DNA of 11,167 nt, from contig NZ_JAUNHK010000069.1 of NCBI RefSeq assembly GCF_030523985.1, positions 1 to 11,167 of the forward strand, written 5' to 3'. This document shows positions 1 to 10,417 of the stretch, piece by piece (the stretch's first letter is position 1; the number at the start of each line of letters is the position of its first letter). The notes below the pieces were generated by a model. The model was not told where the DNA came from. It saw only the letters and a list, made by a program, of their open reading frames with translations, and made no database searches. This DNA is from Deinococcus sp. GTDB taxonomy: Bacteria > Deinococcota > Deinococci > Deinococcales > Deinococcaceae. The position numbers were made by a program, and so were the translations under genes.

Positions 1-551
<551 letters not shown>

Positions 552-565
552 AAACGAAACGTGAA

Positions 566-600
566 AGCGCCAGTGGCCTTATGCATAGTCTCCTGGCGCT
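566..600. terminator. Stem-loop between convergent ftsH and dinB-like genes
   Basis: AGCGCCAG at 566-573 is perfectly complementary to CTGGCGCT at 593-600, giving an 8-bp stem with a 19-base loop in the 65-bp gap between two convergent genes. On the minus strand the stem is followed by a T-rich run (TTTCACGTTTCGTTTTC), so it fits a factor-independent terminator best for the dinB-like gene. On the plus strand the following sequence is only weakly T-rich. The loop is large, so the assignment is tentative. Confidence 0.45.
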
Positions 601-616
601 CGGTTTGCTGCTCTAT

Positions 617-1228
617 TCAAGAAGACGCGGCTTGGGCTTCTTCCTCGTGCAGCGGGACGCCCTTCACACTTCTGAGTTTGCGGCTTTCGATGTCGGCGTG
701 CTGGTTGAGGTAACGCAGCCAGCCTTTGGCGGTCAGCGGCCCCAGGCCATTGTGTTCGACCACGAAGTCGTCATCGGGCGGGCGGAAGTGGAGCTGGCGG
801 GCCAAATCCACGGTGCGGGCGCGGGTTTGCGACAGCAGCGATTGCAGTTGCCCCAGCGTGCTTCCTTCGGCGGGGCGGTAACCGTGGTACTCGTCGCGCA
901 CGAACTCGCGCTGACCGAGGGCCACCTGAATGCGGCTCTGGCCCCAGCGCTCGATGCCGATGATGTGGGCCAGCAGGTCACGGTTTTCGGGCGTGTCGGC
1001 GGCCTGCTCGGCACGGCGGGTCAGGAAGGTGCCGCCCCGTTCGAGCTGCTGCCCCAGGTCAGTGAAACTGGAGCGCCCAGCGGGCTTTTCCAGCACGTTG
1101 GCGACCACGAATTCCTTGATTTCGCCCTGTCGTCTGCGGGCCAGCAGCGCTGCTCCGGCTGCCGCGCCTACCGTCGCCACCGTCACCAGAACGGCTGCGC
1201 CTACATTGGGTTTTTTACGGTCAGTCAT
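617..1228 (-). CDS. DinB/YfiT-like four-helix protein with N-terminal membrane anchor
   Basis: The product is about 203 residues. Residues 8-30 are a hydrophobic Ala/Val/Gly-rich segment followed by RRR, which reads as a single N-terminal transmembrane anchor with the rest in the cytoplasm. The remainder resembles the DinB_2/YfiT superfamily: a helix with LLAHIIGIERW (His88), a middle section with STLGQLQSLLSQTRARTVDLA, and a final helix LRYLNQHADIESRKL (His177). His88 and His177 sit where this family places metal ligands; the usual third histidine seems replaced, perhaps by Glu181. Known relatives include thiol transferases (bacillithiol, mycothiol) and many uncharacterised proteins; Deinococcus is known for an expanded set. 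I chose the ATG at 1228 because a TACAAT box ends 6 bases before it; a TTG two codons upstream would fall inside the promoter spacer. The gene follows the acyltransferase after a 99-base gap with its own promoter. Substrate unknown. Confidence 0.75.
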   Translation of the reverse strand: MTDRKKPNVGAAVLVTVATVGAAAGAALLARRRQGEIKEFVVANVLEKPAGRSSFTDLGQQLERGGTFLTRRAEQAADTPENRDLLAHIIGIERWGQSRIQVALGQREFVRDEYHGYRPAEGSTLGQLQSLLSQTRARTVDLARQLHFRPPDDDFVVEHNGLGPLTAKGWLRYLNQHADIESRKLRSVKGVPLHEEEAQAASS

Positions 1229-1234
1229 GGGCAA

Positions 1235-1240
1235 ATTGTA
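1235..1240 (-). promoter_or_regulatory. -10 box of the dinB-like gene (leaderless type)
   Basis: Reading the minus strand, TACAAT is followed by six bases (TTGCCC) and then the ATG at 1228. Transcription would start at or next to the A of the start codon, giving a leaderless mRNA. No convincing -35 element is seen at the usual distance and there is no Shine-Dalgarno sequence. Confidence 0.6.
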
Positions 1241-1327
1241 GGGCGCGGGGCAGTGAGCGACCTGAAGGTGGCCTGAACATTCGCCTGGAGAGCGAAAGTA
1301 GGGTCTATATCACCGCCATGACCCAGT

Positions 1328-2227
1328 TCAGCCCTCGCCCGTCACCACGTCTTCCCCACCCTCACCGGGCTTGCGGGTCTGGTTCGGCGTGGGGTCGGGG
1401 AACTCCGGGTTGGCCTTGCGGTCAGCTTCACGGGGCCACTCGGCGGCGTTGACGCGGTAGTCGGTCTGGGACGGACGCAATTTGTAGCGGGTGACTTTGG
1501 CAGGCAGGCCCATGGCGATGCCGTGCGGCGGAATGTCGTCGCGCAGCAGGGCGTGGGTGGCGAGCATGGCGTCGTCGCTGACCACACTGCCCGCCAGAAT
1601 GGTCGAATGGTAGGTCAGGCGTGCGCCGCGCCCGATGACGGTCTTTCGCAGGGTCACGTCGGGGCCGTCCAGCACGCTGTGGGTATGGCTGTAGATGTTG
1701 ACGTAATCGCTGACCGACGCGCCGTCGTGCAGTTCTATGCCGCCGATGTCGTCCAGCAAAACATGCCGGTGCACCACCACGTCGTCGCCCACTTCCATGT
1801 TGTAGCCCACCGAAAATTCGACGTTCTGCCAGCATTTGAAGTTCTTGCCGACCTTCTTGAAGATATGTCCCGCCAGAATGCGCCGCAGCGGAATGCCCGT
1901 CACCGGGTTCTGACCGAAGGGCGTCTGGTCAAGTGTTTTCCAGAGCCACAGCAGCGGCTTGACGCGGGCGAATTTTTCCTGGTCGGTCGCCATGTAGTAC
2001 TCGGCCTCGAAGGTGACGTGGCGCGGGTCGAGGTTCAGCGCCGCGATGGGCATCTGCGCCAGCAACTCGGCGTATTCGCGCCCATACATCACCTGGGCCA
2101 GCACTTCGCGGCAGAGTTCGTTGCGATCGGTCGCGGGGTCGGACAGTCGCCGTTCCAGTTCGCTCAGAAACTGGTCGAAGGCAGACTGCGCGTCTGAGTC
2201 AATAGAAATCGGCACCAGCCAAGTCAT
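1328..2227 (-). CDS. Hexapeptide-repeat (left-handed beta-helix) acyltransferase
   Basis: A 299-residue protein. Residues 1-120 are a mostly helical region rich in charged and aromatic residues that I do not recognise. From about residue 125 the sequence takes on the irregular hexapeptide periodicity of LbetaH acyltransferases: VGKNFKCWQNVEFSVGYNMEVGDDVVVHRHVLL, interrupted after 20 residues here by ordinary variation, then GGIELHDGASVSDYVNIYS, then HTH at 181-183, TVIGRGARLTYHSTILAGS, and the closing GLPAKV at 240-245 typical of this superfamily. His181 or His183 is the likely general base. Residues 251-299 form a hydrophilic, probably disordered tail. Such enzymes move an acetyl or other acyl group from CoA to a sugar, amino acid or antibiotic; the acceptor cannot be told. 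It lies divergent from coaBC, a CoA-synthesis gene, but no functional link is shown. The ATG start at 2227 is supported by a -10 box six bases upstream. Confidence 0.8.
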   Translation of the reverse strand: MTWLVPISIDSDAQSAFDQFLSELERRLSDPATDRNELCREVLAQVMYGREYAELLAQMPIAALNLDPRHVTFEAEYYMATDQEKFARVKPLLWLWKTLDQTPFGQNPVTGIPLRRILAGHIFKKVGKNFKCWQNVEFSVGYNMEVGDDVVVHRHVLLDDIGGIELHDGASVSDYVNIYSHTHSVLDGPDVTLRKTVIGRGARLTYHSTILAGSVVSDDAMLATHALLRDDIPPHGIAMGLPAKVTRYKLRPSQTDYRVNAAEWPREADRKANPEFPDPTPNQTRKPGEGGEDVVTGEG

Positions 2228-2232
2228 TGGCC

Positions 2233-2238
2233 TACTTT
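2233..2238 (-). promoter_or_regulatory. -10 box of the acyltransferase gene (leaderless type)
   Basis: On the minus strand TAAAGT is followed by AGGCCA and then the ATG at 2227, a six-base spacing. A perfect consensus -35 hexamer TTGACA lies at 2274-2269 on the same strand, but 29-30 bases from this -10, too far for one sigma-70-type promoter. The TTGACA may therefore serve a second upstream start with a poor -10 (TGCTTT, 17 bases away), or be chance. Confidence 0.5.
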
Positions 2239-2249
2239 AACTCTTAAAG
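2235..2249. repeat. Inverted repeat CTTTAA-CTC-TTAAAG at the acyltransferase promoter
   Basis: CTTTAA at 2235-2240 and TTAAAG at 2244-2249 form a perfect 6-bp inverted repeat with a 3-base centre. It overlaps the TAAAGT -10 box of the minus-strand gene. The position would suit a repressor operator; the sequence alone does not show a regulator. A related string, TTAAACTCT, occurs again at 2281-2289. Confidence 0.35.
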
Positions 2250-2553
2250 CAATAGCGCGGTGCGGAGTTGTCAAGAGAGGTTAAACTCTGACCATAAACG
2301 AGCCATCGGCGCTGGCCTGGGCTGCGTCGCTGCTCCTGGGGTGAAATGAGTTACGACTGGGAACTGGTGGACGCCTGGGGCCGCGCTACTGCCTTTCGCG
2401 GAGCGGTGATGTATCCCCTGCCAGCGTCCCGCCTGAAGTGCGGAGCCGGGGCCACCTGCACCGTTGCGCTGAATGGAAACAGACCGACAAAAGCTGAATT
2501 GGGGAGTCTTCGACGTTCCCGTGACCGTGCAACCCTGACCGTCCGGGGGCCGC

Positions 2554-2559
2554 TATCCT
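2554..2559 (+). promoter_or_regulatory. -10 box of coaBC (leaderless type)
   Basis: TATCCT is followed by GACCCC and then the ATG at 2566, a six-base gap. There is no Shine-Dalgarno sequence between the box and the start codon and no clear -35. The arrangement predicts a leaderless coaBC mRNA. Confidence 0.6.
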
Positions 2560-2565
2560 GACCCC

Positions 2566-3807
2566 ATGACCGCGCCCGCTGCCGACCACCCGACGCCCGA
2601 CATTCTCGTCATCGTGGGGGGCAGTATGGCTGCCGTCAAAGCGCCGACGGCGCTGCGGCGAATGCGGGAGGGTGGGGCACACACCGCCGTAATCGCCACC
2701 CGCGCCGCGCTGGAATTCATCACGCCGCTCAGCCTCGCTACGGCGGGCAATTGCAAAGTCGCCACCGACGAAACGTGGTTCGCGCCGCAACCCCGTGCCC
2801 AGCATTTGGCCTTGGCCCGCGCCCGCGTGGTGGTCGTGCTGGGCGCGTCGGCGGAGTTGCTCGCCGCTGCCGCCGGGGGCCACGCCGATACCCTCGCCGC
2901 CGCCACGCTGCTCAGCGCCGAGGGCCGGGTGCTGTGGGTGCCCGCCATGAACGAAAAAATGTGGCTGCATCCCGCTGTGCAGGCCAACGCCGAGCGGCTG
3001 CGCGGCTGGGGCCACCTGTTTCTGGGGCCAGAGGCGGGCACGTTCGGCACCCCCGGCGAAGGCGCGGGCGTGGGCCGCATGAGCGAACCCGAACAGATTG
3101 CGGCGCGGGCGCTCGAACTGCTGCGCGAGGGGGAAGGACGGGCGCAGGATTTGGCGGGATTGCGGGTGGTCGTCTCGGCTGGCCCGACCCGCGAATACCT
3201 CGACCCCGTGCGCTTTATTTCCAATCCCAGCAGCGGAAAAATGGGCTTTGCGGTGGCCGAGGAAGCCCGGTCACGCGGGGCGGAGGTGGTGCTGGTGACT
3301 GGCCCGGTCAACCTCAAAGACCCGGCAGGCGTGCAGACGGTTCGTATTGAAACCGCGCTGGAGATGCAGGCCCAAATCATGCAGGCCGCGCAGGAGGCCG
3401 ACATCGTGGTGATGACTGCCGCCATTGCCGATTACCGCGCCGCCGCGCCCAAGACCGAGAAGGAAGCCAAAACACCAGGGGACGTGACCATTCACCTCAC
3501 GCCCAACCCGGACATTCTGGCGGGCCTGGGAGCGGAGCAGGCGGGGCACCCGAACCGCGTGCTGGTCGGTTTTGCGATGGAAACGCACGCGGGCGTCGAA
3601 CGGGCGGCCCTCAAAGCCCAGCGCAAAAATGCCGATTTTATCCTGCTCAACTACCCCACCCGCGAGGGCACGGCGTTTGGCGGCGACGACAATCAGGTGA
3701 CGCTGGTACGCGCCGACGGCACGCATGAGGACTGGCCCCGCATCAGCAAACGCGAGGTGGCGGCCAAGCTGCTGGATGAGGCGCTGCGGTTAAGAAGCCA
3801 GCGCTGA
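2566..3807 (+). CDS. coaBC: Bifunctional phosphopantothenoylcysteine decarboxylase / phosphopantothenate-cysteine ligase
   Basis: This 413-residue enzyme (usual length about 400) joins cysteine to 4'-phosphopantothenate and decarboxylates the product to 4'-phosphopantetheine in cytosolic coenzyme A synthesis. Residues 1-190 are the FMN-dependent decarboxylase half (CoaC): GGSMAAVKA at 18-26, FITPLSL at 51-57, His80 (QHLAL) matching the catalytic His of E. coli Dfp, and VPAMN with Asn129. Residues 198-413 are the ligase half (CoaB): SAGPTREYLDPVRFISN to Asn220, PSSGKMGFA, AAIADYRAA at 285-293, lysines at 296-302, and VGFAMET. The oddity is the flap of the decarboxylase: E. coli has an essential Cys in GSQACGDIGPGRM, while here the aligned stretch 158-172 (GTFGTPGEGAGVGRM) has none, is two residues longer, and the protein's only cysteine is Cys63. 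CoaB looks intact. The decarboxylase may use another residue or be altered. Start chosen from the -10 box six bases before the ATG. Confidence 0.93.
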   Translation: MTAPAADHPTPDILVIVGGSMAAVKAPTALRRMREGGAHTAVIATRAALEFITPLSLATAGNCKVATDETWFAPQPRAQHLALARARVVVVLGASAELLAAAAGGHADTLAAATLLSAEGRVLWVPAMNEKMWLHPAVQANAERLRGWGHLFLGPEAGTFGTPGEGAGVGRMSEPEQIAARALELLREGEGRAQDLAGLRVVVSAGPTREYLDPVRFISNPSSGKMGFAVAEEARSRGAEVVLVTGPVNLKDPAGVQTVRIETALEMQAQIMQAAQEADIVVMTAAIADYRAAAPKTEKEAKTPGDVTIHLTPNPDILAGLGAEQAGHPNRVLVGFAMETHAGVERAALKAQRKNADFILLNYPTREGTAFGGDDNQVTLVRADGTHEDWPRISKREVAAKLLDEALRLRSQR

Positions 3808-3811
3808 GGGG

Positions 3812-3866
3812 AGCAGATGGCGGATGGCTTAGGCCAGCTCGCGTAAAAAGCCATCCGCCATCTGCT
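3812..3866. terminator. Perfect 19-bp stem-loop between convergent coaBC and histidine kinase genes
   Basis: AGCAGATGGCGGATGGCTT at 3812-3830 pairs perfectly with AAGCCATCCGCCATCTGCT at 3848-3866, leaving a 17-base loop. It begins four bases after the coaBC stop and ends directly at the stop codon of the minus-strand kinase gene (3867). Each arm contains two copies of RGATGGC (AGATGGC, GGATGGC). There is no U-tract on either strand, so it may act as a bidirectional barrier or mRNA 3' end stabiliser, or be a dispersed small repeat, rather than a textbook terminator. Confidence 0.6.
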
Positions 3867-5591
<1,725 letters not shown>

Positions 5592-5597
5592 CGCCCT

Positions 5598-6356
<759 letters not shown>

Positions 6357-6363
6357 GCCCGCG

Positions 6364-6369
6364 ATGATA
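6364..6369 (-). promoter_or_regulatory. -10 box of trmJ (leaderless type)
   Basis: On the minus strand TATCAT is followed by CGCGGGC (7 bases) and the GTG start at 6356. No Shine-Dalgarno match and no good -35 are visible. It would drive trmJ and, by read-through, the kinase gene. Confidence 0.55.
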
Positions 6370-6458
6370 CCCGCCCGGCGGAGGCTACCCGCCGCAGCCC
6401 CCGCTCCTTGTTCTCTTTCCTTGAGCCTCCCCCACTCAATCCCCTTGCGCCGAACAGA

Positions 6459-6485
6459 CTGAAATCGTTCAGATGTATGTCATAC
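6459..6485. repeat. Two adjacent small palindromes upstream of the secA -10 box
   Basis: CTGAA-ATCG-TTCAG (6459-6472) and GTATG-T-CATAC (6475-6485) are perfect 5-bp inverted repeats three bases apart. They end 8 bases before the TATACT box, so they cover the place where a -35 element would be, and no good -35 is seen there. This suits an activator or repressor site, but short palindromes also occur by chance. Confidence 0.3.
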
Positions 6486-6493
6486 GGGCGGGC

Positions 6494-6499
6494 TATACT
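6494..6499 (+). promoter_or_regulatory. -10 box of secA
   Basis: TATACT is a near-consensus -10 hexamer lying nine bases before the ATG at 6509. A start about seven bases downstream would leave a leader of roughly zero to three bases, too short for a ribosome binding site. It also argues against the in-frame ATG at 6473, which lies upstream of the box and would not be transcribed from it. Confidence 0.6.
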
Positions 6500-6508
6500 C
6501 CGGGGGTC

Positions 6509-9115
<2,607 letters not shown>

Positions 9116-9128
9116 GGGGGCAAGGGTT

Positions 9129-9172
9129 GAGGGTGGAGAGCGGAGGGGAAAAACCCTCACCTCTCCACCCTC
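9129..9172. terminator. Stem-loop after secA, between convergent genes
   Basis: GAGGGTGGAGAG at 9129-9140 pairs perfectly with CTCTCCACCCTC at 9161-9172. Inside it, after a 2x2 mismatch, GAGGG (9143-9147) pairs with CCCTC (9154-9158) around a GAAAAA loop. The plus strand continues TCCCCTTTTCC, a short T-rich run, so this suits a terminator for secA. It lies 13 bases past the secA stop and 13 before the convergent lipoprotein stop, so it may serve both. Confidence 0.7.
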
Positions 9173-9185
9173 TCCCCTTTTCCTC

Positions 9186-10304
9186 CTACGGAATCAGCCA
9201 GGTCAGCGCACGGGCGTCGCCGAGGTTGTTCAGCAGGCTGCGCGGCTGCCAGTTGCCGTTTTGCAGGCCCAGCACGGCGTCGTAGCGGGTCAGGGCCGTG
9301 CGCGACAGCAGGTAGAGGTTGCCGTCGGGGGCCAGCGTCAGGTCGCGTAGGTCGTTGACGTAGGTGACGTTCTGCGCGGTGGCCGAAGTGCCGTCCCAGA
9401 CGCGCAGGTACTGGTCGCCGCCTCCGGCAATGGCATTGTCGCGCCAGGCCAGCAGCAGGTTGCGCGTGCCCAGGTTGGCCCCCCAGAGGCGGTCATAACG
9501 CCGCTCGCCTAGGGCCACCACCCGCTTGGTCAGGTCGGGCAGCCCCGTGTCCAACAGGGGATACACGCCGCTGTCGGTGGCTGCGTGAATGACCGTGCCC
9601 AGCAGCGCCAGGTCGCGAATGGCGACGGTGCGTTCGGGGGCCGAAGTGACCGCGACTTTGGCAAAGGCCGGGTCGGTGGACTGGTTCGGCGCGGCGCGAA
9701 TCACCTCGCTGCCGCCTCCCAGCGCGGGGCGGCTGACCACCGCCACGTCCCCCACCACCGCCACCCGCACGGGCGGGGCGTCCACCGTGTTCGTCGTGAC
9801 CGGAGCCGTGCCCAGCGAGGCCGTCCAGATGACCGTACCCGCCGTGTCATAGAGCGCCAGCCGCTGCACCGCGTCGTTGGGGCACTGGCTCAGCACCGCC
9901 AGCCGGGTGCGTGCCGGGTTGAAGGCCGACTGCTGCCAGCAGGGGGTGAAGGGCGGCGCGGCAAAGACATTGACGGGTTTCAGCGTCACGTCGCGGCTCT
10001 CGGCGGCGTCCTGCCGGACCAGCAGCAGCGTGCGCCCGCTGACCGTGTAAAGCTCGCGGCCCTGCGCCACGTCCAGCGGCGTACTCAGGGTCGGCGTGTA
10101 GGTGGTCGCCGCACTGCCGTCTGCTGGGGCCGTGTCCACCGTGGCGAGTTGCGTGCCGCCCGCCAGCAGCAGCGCCAGCCGCAGCGCCGGGGCGGTTTCC
10201 TCGGTGCCCGTGCAGCCGGACAGCGTCCCGGCGACCAGCAGCGCCCCCAGCAGTTTCAGCGCCGGGCGCGGGCGAAGGGAAGAAGAAAAGGCCGTTTGGG
10301 ACAT
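9186..10304 (-). CDS. Putative lipoprotein of unknown function, possibly beta-propeller-like
   Basis: A 372-residue exported protein. The N-terminus is a standard lipoprotein signal: basic residues at 11-17, a hydrophobic core ALKLLGALLVAG, and the lipobox LSGC with Cys31 as the lipid-modified residue. The mature part is rich in short beta-strand stretches, with repeats such as TLLLVRQD, RLALYD, VAVVSRP and LAPDGNLYLLSR (324-335), which suggests a WD40/NHL-like beta-propeller; I cannot count blades reliably. Cys122 and Cys141 could form a disulfide. No catalytic motif is seen and I do not recognise the family. The start is well supported: GAGGTGA, a perfect Shine-Dalgarno match, ends four bases before the ATG, unlike the leaderless genes elsewhere in the window. 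It follows the LptD-like gene after 113 bases with no clear promoter, so it is probably translated from the same mRNA. Confidence 0.75.
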   Translation of the reverse strand: MSQTAFSSSLRPRPALKLLGALLVAGTLSGCTGTEETAPALRLALLLAGGTQLATVDTAPADGSAATTYTPTLSTPLDVAQGRELYTVSGRTLLLVRQDAAESRDVTLKPVNVFAAPPFTPCWQQSAFNPARTRLAVLSQCPNDAVQRLALYDTAGTVIWTASLGTAPVTTNTVDAPPVRVAVVGDVAVVSRPALGGGSEVIRAAPNQSTDPAFAKVAVTSAPERTVAIRDLALLGTVIHAATDSGVYPLLDTGLPDLTKRVVALGERRYDRLWGANLGTRNLLLAWRDNAIAGGGDQYLRVWDGTSATAQNVTYVNDLRDLTLAPDGNLYLLSRTALTRYDAVLGLQNGNWQPRSLLNNLGDARALTWLIP

Positions 10305-10310
10305 GGTTCA

Positions 10311-10318
10311 CCTCATGA
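10311..10318 (-). promoter_or_regulatory. Ribosome binding site of the lipoprotein gene
   Basis: On the minus strand ATGAGGTGAACC runs into the ATG at 10304, containing GAGGTGA, a seven-base match to the anti-Shine-Dalgarno sequence. It is part of a 10-bp perfect palindrome CCTCATGAGG (10311-10320). This is the only strong Shine-Dalgarno site I see in the window and indicates translation from a leadered, probably polycistronic mRNA. Confidence 0.65.
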
Positions 10319-10321
10319 GGA

Positions 10322-10355
10322 TGGTTGATGGTTCCGCTTCACTGCTGGTTGATGG
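10322..10355. repeat. Direct repeat TGGTTGATGG in the gap before the lipoprotein gene
   Basis: TGGTTGATGG occurs at 10322-10331 and again at 10346-10355, 24 bases apart, within the 113-bp gap between the LptD-like and lipoprotein genes. The function is unknown; it may be a remnant duplication or a binding site in the mRNA leader. Confidence 0.4.
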
Positions 10356-10417
10356 AGAAAAGGGGATGGACGTGACTGGAGGTTGCGCCGCTTCTACGTT
10401 TCTTGCGGCAGTCGATT

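Larger units (their letters stand above)
2228..2565. other. Divergent intergenic region between the acyltransferase gene and coaBC
   Basis: These 338 bases separate two divergent genes. The left 60 bases are AT-rich and hold the acyltransferase promoter and an inverted repeat. The right end holds the coaBC -10 box. The middle carries a plus-strand open frame of 71 codons (2346-2561) beginning ATGAGTTACGACTGG; its first half has Deinococcus-like codon use, but the frame shows no domain I know, its GGTGA is only one base from the ATG, and its end overlaps the coaBC promoter. I treat it as unproven and see no RNA gene here. Confidence 0.5.

Noticed and set aside
1229..1234. TTG as the start of the dinB-like gene
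   Set aside because: It directly follows the TACAAT box, leaving no room for a transcription start; the ATG at 1228 fits the six-base spacing.
1280..1296. TTCGC-N7-GCGAA hairpin between the acyltransferase and dinB-like genes
   Set aside because: Only 5 bp with no T-tract; too weak to call a terminator.
1306..1320. Plus-strand TATATC six bases before an ATG at 1318
   Set aside because: It resembles the leaderless layout but lacks the final T of the -10 box, and the frame is a short, Pro/Arg-rich antisense of the acyltransferase tail with no features.
6473..6508. Upstream in-frame ATG for secA
   Set aside because: It would add MYVIRAGYTPGV, not seen in SecA N-termini, and lies upstream of the -10 box at 6494-6499.
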